Source: GCA-2861595 sp035536185 (GTDB taxonomy: Bacteria; Actinomycetota; Acidimicrobiia; Acidimicrobiales; GCA-2861595). From it: a stretch of DNA of 64,000 nucleotides. This document shows, piece after piece, positions 60,323-64,000 of this stretch. The first letter of the stretch is position 1, and each line of letters begins with the position of its first letter. Position numbers and translations under genes: made by a program. The notes beneath the pieces were generated by a model that ran no database searches, had not been told where the DNA came from, and saw only the letters and a program-made list of their open reading frames with translations. The stretch spans positions 75,933 to 139,932 of the forward strand of contig DATLOM010000008.1 of NCBI GenBank assembly GCA_035536185.1, in the 5' to 3' direction.

Positions 60323-61696
60323 ATGTCTCTCGCTCATCTCGCCGCCAGGGCCGCCCTGGTCGCCGTGGCCATCTCGTCCTCGGTTGCACCCATCGCCTCG
60401 CCGGTGACCGTGTCCTCCGCTCCGGCCGCTTCGGCCGCTCCCGTGGCCGCTCCCGTGGTCGCTCCCACGGCGGACCACGCCGACGCCAACCTCGACAACA
60501 CCCACGGCGAGGGCACCGCCACCCTGACGGCCCGCTACAACTGGCCGACCAGGAACTTCGGCATGGAGTCGGTCGCCTGCGCACCAGCCGGCACCCAGCG
60601 GTTCCAGGTCCTCTACGCCTATCCGGCAGGAGCGGCCAACAACCTCGACCGCACCTACGGGACCCTCACCCTCCGGGCCCAGATCCAGCAGGCCTTCAAG
60701 GGAGCCAGTGGCAACCTGAACGCCGAGGTGCAGGCCAAGAGCACGACAGTCGGCGCCCGGCTGCGGGCCAAGTGCCTGGCCGACGGCTCCGACGTCGATG
60801 TGACCCCGGTCCAGCTGAAGACAGCTCGGGCGAGCGTCACCTCGCTCCTCGCCGCCCAGGAGCTGGGTGCCCTGGGCTATGCCGATCCCACCACCAAGTA
60901 CGTGGTGTTCGCCGACTTCTGCCGGGAGCAGCCCGAGACGGTGGACAACTGCGACGGCGGACAGGTCAAGGGGCCCAACGGAGTCTCGGCCGTGGCCAAC
61001 GACGACACCCCGTCGGCGAGCAACCCCAACTTCACCAGTCACGACTACGCCTTTCAGTTCTGCGCCTGCAGCAACGGCGGCGTGCTCACGCCCCCCTCCT
61101 ACACCGGAGGAACGATGCTCCACGAGATGGTCCACACCCTCGGGTTCGTCCAGCCGACGGCGGTGAAGTCCACCGGCCGCTACCACCACTGCTATCAGTA
61201 CAACGACCTCATGTGCTACGCCGACGGCGGCCCCAACAGCGAGCTCTACGCCAGCAACCACGACTGCCTCGACTACCGCCACATCGACTGCGGCAACGAC
61301 GACTACATGCACCCCCACCCCCCTGCCGGCTCCTACCTGGCCACGAAGCTCAACCTCGCCGCCAACTACGTCCCCTTCATCGACCACAGCTCCACACCCG
61401 ACATCACACCGCCCTTCCGCCTGACCGACCTCCGGCTGGCCTCGGCCGGTTCGTCCAGCGTCTCGCTCCAGTGGAGCGTCCCGGTCGACAAGCGGGGAGT
61501 GGCCGGGGTACGCGTCTACCGCAGGCTCGGCACGTCCGGTAGCTACAGCCTGGTCTCGAGCCCGGCGGGGGCCGCCACCGGCGTCCTGGCCAGCGGCCTG
61601 GCCCGTCGCACCACCTACCAGTTCTACGTCCAGCCCTTCGACGCCACGGGCAACGCCGCCACCTCGAGCAACGTCGTGACAGTCAAGACAACCTGA
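60323..61696 (+). CDS. Secreted zinc metalloprotease with FN3-like domain
   Basis: A 457-residue exported protein. A Sec signal (LAARAALVAVAISSSVAPIA) is followed by an Ala/Pro/Val-rich segment and a catalytic domain with the zincin motif HEMVHTLGF (HExxHxxG) near residue 271. It is rich in cysteines (FCREQ, FCACSN, HHCYQY, CLDYRHIDC), so disulphides are likely. Residues from about 360 form a fibronectin-III-like domain (LRLASAGSSSVSLQWSVPVD, TTYQFYVQPFDATGNA). It should act outside the cell on protein or matrix. The riboswitch upstream suggests that cyclic di-GMP controls it, as with adhesin-processing proteases elsewhere. Confidence 0.85.
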   Translation: MSLAHLAARAALVAVAISSSVAPIASPVTVSSAPAASAAPVAAPVVAPTADHADANLDNTHGEGTATLTARYNWPTRNFGMESVACAPAGTQRFQVLYAYPAGAANNLDRTYGTLTLRAQIQQAFKGASGNLNAEVQAKSTTVGARLRAKCLADGSDVDVTPVQLKTARASVTSLLAAQELGALGYADPTTKYVVFADFCREQPETVDNCDGGQVKGPNGVSAVANDDTPSASNPNFTSHDYAFQFCACSNGGVLTPPSYTGGTMLHEMVHTLGFVQPTAVKSTGRYHHCYQYNDLMCYADGGPNSELYASNHDCLDYRHIDCGNDDYMHPHPPAGSYLATKLNLAANYVPFIDHSSTPDITPPFRLTDLRLASAGSSSVSLQWSVPVDKRGVAGVRVYRRLGTSGSYSLVSSPAGAATGVLASGLARRTTYQFYVQPFDATGNAATSSNVVTVKTT

Positions 61697-62102
61697 CCTC
61701 CCACTATCGGAGTCTTACGAGCCAAGGCGGCTCGTGGGCCTCGAGTGGCCGTCGCCGAACATCACCTCGCCCTCGGCGCCGACTAAACGGGTGACGAGGA
61801 AGATTCACCCGAAATGGGGGATGTTTTTTCGCGGCGCACCCGTCACAGTGGCCTCTAGCTGCGTTCTTGAGGGACCGTCAGCACCAGGTACCAGAACGAC
61901 GAACCAGAGGCCGAGGAATTAGACCAGTGAGACAAGGGGTTGGAGACACATGCCCCGGCGGAGCCAAGACCACAAGCCGCCGTCGTGCCGTCGTACAGCT
62001 AAACAGCATCAGATTCCACGAGGGGCTTCAGGGGGCGATAACTCCAACGGGCACTGGGCCCCCTCGGATCAATCCTGCTGGGACCAGAGAAACCACGGCG
62101 CT
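61697..62102. other. 406-base intergenic stretch with a hairpin
   Basis: A 7-bp stem (ACGAGCC/GGCTCGT, 61717-61735) lies just after the metalloprotease stop and may be its terminator. The rest shows no gene or promoter I can support. No second riboswitch is visible. Confidence 0.45.
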
Positions 62103-63104
62103 ATGAATCAAGGCCTGCTGCCGCCAGTGGAGCGGCCACGCGGCACCCGCCGGACTGGCGCGGTCTTCTGCGTGCTCATGGCTCTAGTGGCGGCCGTGCC
62201 CGTGATCACGGTGGCTTCGGTCAGCGCGCAAACTTCGCCCGGCTGGCAGACGCTGGCACCCCTCCTTGCTCCAGGCGAGTCGTCCCAAGCCACTGCCGGT
62301 GTCGGCGGAGACCGCCGCATTTACTACATCCGGGGCGGAACCGGCAACGAGGTCTACGACATCGATCGCAACGAATGGACAGTGCTGAAGGACGCCACCG
62401 CGCCGCGCTCGGCGGTGGCGACGGTGACGGACTTGGACGGACGGATCTATCTCATCGGCGGCAATCTTGGCCACCCCACCACCGGGTCGTACGTGCCCTC
62501 GCCGTTGGTGGAAGCATACGAGCCCTCTACCGGCACCTGGGCTCGGGTGGCGGAGCTCAACGAGCCGCGCACCAATCCCAGCGCCGTGACGGACCACGAT
62601 GGCCGCATCTACGTCATCGGGGGTAACAGCGGCTCCCCGGCGGTGGGCATTACGGCGGAGGTCTATGACCCACAGGCACCGGACGAGGGATGGCAAAAGG
62701 TGCCGAGCATGACGCTGCCTGGCGGCAACACTGGCGTGCCGCCGAACAGCTCTTTTTTGGGCAACCTGGCCGTGCCGCCCGCCACCGAGGCCACCACCGG
62801 CTCCGACGGAAGAATTTACCTGATCGTCGGTTCGGGTGACTTTTTCGGTGTTTTCGACCCCGATGAACCGGACGAGGGGTGGCAGAGCCTGTCTCCCGTC
62901 CCCACCAAACGCGGAGTCACTTTCGATGTAGCCGCCGGCCCGGATGGGCTCATCTACGTCATCGGTGGAACCGCGTCGAGGTATCTCGACACGGTAGAGG
63001 CCTACGATCCCGTAGAGGAATCGTGGATTGAGAAGCCTCCGATGCCCACCCCCCGCGGCTACGTAGCAGCGGCGACAGGCGTCGACGGACGGATCACTCG
63101 TTGA
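62103..63104 (+). CDS. Secreted kelch-repeat protein, probably truncated
   Basis: A 333-residue protein with a signal peptide (GAVFCVLMALVAAVPVITVA, likely cut near VSAQ) and at least five kelch units marked by DGRIYLIGG, DGRIYVIGG, DGRIYLIVG and DGLIYVIGG. Kelch propellers need about six or seven units to close. The protein stops in the middle of the next unit (ATGVDGRI followed by TR and a stop), and the opposite-strand gene begins there, so the 3' end was probably lost. It may have been a cell-surface or extracellular binding protein. Confidence 0.8.
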   Translation: MNQGLLPPVERPRGTRRTGAVFCVLMALVAAVPVITVASVSAQTSPGWQTLAPLLAPGESSQATAGVGGDRRIYYIRGGTGNEVYDIDRNEWTVLKDATAPRSAVATVTDLDGRIYLIGGNLGHPTTGSYVPSPLVEAYEPSTGTWARVAELNEPRTNPSAVTDHDGRIYVIGGNSGSPAVGITAEVYDPQAPDEGWQKVPSMTLPGGNTGVPPNSSFLGNLAVPPATEATTGSDGRIYLIVGSGDFFGVFDPDEPDEGWQSLSPVPTKRGVTFDVAAGPDGLIYVIGGTASRYLDTVEAYDPVEESWIEKPPMPTPRGYVAAATGVDGRITR

Positions 63105-63276
63105 CGGCGGCCCAGAACGCTTCGGACTCTTCATCAGTCAGGTCCTCGATCACGAACGACTCGTCGGTCGACAACGGCTTGACGCTCGCCATCTGCTCGT
63201 CGATCGTCCGGTTGCGCCAGAAGGCCTCGGGGTCGAACGGCCACTCTGCCTGTTCATGCTTGGTCGCGTCCGTCAC
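63094..63276 (-). CDS. Small acidic protein, antitoxin-like
   Basis: A 60-residue acidic protein (WPFDPEAFWRNRTIDEQM; ending LTDEESEAFWAAVNE). The C-terminal DEE-x-EAF pattern recalls antitoxins of RelE-type systems, but no toxin gene is downstream; that space is occupied by the kelch gene on the other strand. A perfect GAGGAGG lies four bases before the GTG start, so it is probably expressed. It overlaps the 3' end of the kelch gene by 11 bases. Confidence 0.55.
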   Translation of the reverse strand: MTDATKHEQAEWPFDPEAFWRNRTIDEQMASVKPLSTDESFVIEDLTDEESEAFWAAVNE

Positions 63277-63772
63277 CTCGCCTCCTCAAGTTGACGTGTC
63301 CATTGTCGCGTACGCACGGCTTCCAGCGGCGCTCGGCGGCTTGTGACATCGAGAGCAACCAGGCCAGCCGCCACAGCCGCTGGCCGCATTGTTGGGCTTT
63401 CTCGATTTGACCGGCTCGGCTGACGGGGGCCGGACGGCGCAAAGGACGATGACGACCCCCCGACAAGGGACGACTAGAAGGCGACGACGATCCGTAGCCA
63501 ATGGAGCGGAGGAACCGACGAACCGGAAGACCGCTTACGTCTACTGACAGCACGGTCCAGGAAGGTGCACACTCTTGCAAAGCGAGCTGAGCCGTGGAGT
63601 TGACGCGGATCCCAGTGCGGTTCAGGCACAGCGATCTGCGCGTCCTTGGGAGCGCCTTGGGAGCGCTCGGCCTGAAACCAGGGGGTTCGGACGGTCAGTC
63701 GCCGGTCCCGCCGGTCAATGCCGGACAGAACGAAAATGGCCCCTGACTGCCATTATGCATGAAGATCCGGTT
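63277..63772. other. 496-base stretch without a recognisable gene
   Basis: Short frames on both strands lack start signals and family features. It leads up to the tRNA-Cys fragment and may be a junction region. Confidence 0.5.
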
Positions 63773-63814
63773 GGAGGCGGCGACCGGAATCGAACCGGTG
63801 TACAGGGCTTTGCA
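63773..63814 (-). repeat. tRNA-Cys 3' half, probable attachment site
   Basis: On the minus strand this reads from the anticodon loop (TGCAAAG, anticodon GCA) through the variable loop and T-arm (ACCGG-TTCGATT-CCGGT) to the acceptor strand CGCCGCC, the discriminator T and CC. The 5' half is absent: the sequence beyond the anticodon loop does not pair. It mirrors the left border of the tRNA-Val element, so an element should extend to the right of it, beyond the window. Confidence 0.7.
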
Positions 63815-63981
63815 GTACCGCTTCAGGACCCCAAGAAGTCCTGGTCAAAGCCCATTTCTAGGGTCTACGCGAATGAGGGTTGCCCGGTCGTGGGCGTAGA
63901 GGCCTGAGGGGTCCACCACAAGGGTGGGCCCGGCTCCCAAGCTTCGGTTCCGCGAAGAATCGAACAGAGGAGCCAGGCCCG

Positions 63982-64000
63982 ATGGCCGACGGTATCAAGC
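63982..64000 (+). CDS. Start of a gene running off the window
   Basis: ATG followed by codons for Ala-Asp-Gly-Ile-Lys, with GAGGAG about nine bases upstream. MADGI-type starts occur in actinobacterial phage-type integrases, which would fit the adjacent tRNA-Cys site. Only six codons are visible, so this is weak. Confidence 0.25.

Noticed and set aside
63575..63907. 110-residue frame containing NRTGVQGFA
   Set aside because: That phrase is translation of the tRNA-Cys fragment, a common false gene.

Overview
The window is about 69% G+C and reads as an actinobacterium, most likely of the Acidimicrobiia or a near relative. This is inference from gene content: an actinobacterial-type bcc-aa3 respiratory cluster (ctaC-ctaD-ctaF facing ctaE-qcrC-qcrA-qcrB, two-haem QcrC, PDWY motif in QcrB), an F420-type luciferase-like oxidoreductase, a DUF222/HNH gene, a treX-treY-treZ operon, many GTG and TTG starts and 4-bp start/stop overlaps. 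No rRNA is present and the species cannot be named.

Layout. 1-4 kb: end of a glycosyltransferase, CsbD, an MscS channel, then an ECF sigma factor coupled to an unusual membrane anti-sigma factor that carries an extracytoplasmic ligand-binding domain. 4-10 kb: four overlapping genes (SDR-HAD fusion, zinc dehydrogenase, LarA-like protein, PlsC-like acyltransferase), probably one lipid- or aldehyde-related pathway. 10-17 kb: glutamate synthase large subunit coupled to a mitochondrial-type aconitase, then YceI. 17.8-24 kb: a zinc-ribbon protein, a group 2 sigma factor, a J-domain protein, a CBS protein, a stand-alone NuoF-like flavoprotein, Rpe and a pirin. 24-32 kb: SURF1, cytochrome oxidase, bc1 complex and CtaG. 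32.4-41 kb: an accessory stretch with SMP-30, a frameshifted DUF222/HNH gene, a junction of two truncated genes, a nucleotidyltransferase, galactokinase, a zinc alcohol dehydrogenase and small stress or unknown proteins.

41.1-48.4 kb is an integrative element in a tRNA-Val(GAC) gene, bounded by a perfect 50-bp direct repeat. It holds a frameshifted tyrosine integrase, an excisionase-like HTH protein, an XRE regulator, a possible toxin-antitoxin pair, a badly decayed MobF relaxase and two lower-GC genes for exported or membrane proteins. It looks like a stranded mobilizable element.

48.6-60 kb: a diguanylate cyclase with an intact I-site, an F420-type oxidoreductase, topoisomerase IB, and a minus-strand operon treX-treY-treZ-SRPBCC-thioredoxin-reductase-like protein that makes trehalose from glycogen. 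60.2-64 kb: a cyclic-di-GMP (GEMM-I) riboswitch candidate in front of a secreted zinc metalloprotease with a fibronectin-III-like tail, a truncated kelch protein, a small orphan gene, and a tRNA-Cys 3' half that probably marks the edge of a second integrative element continuing beyond the window.
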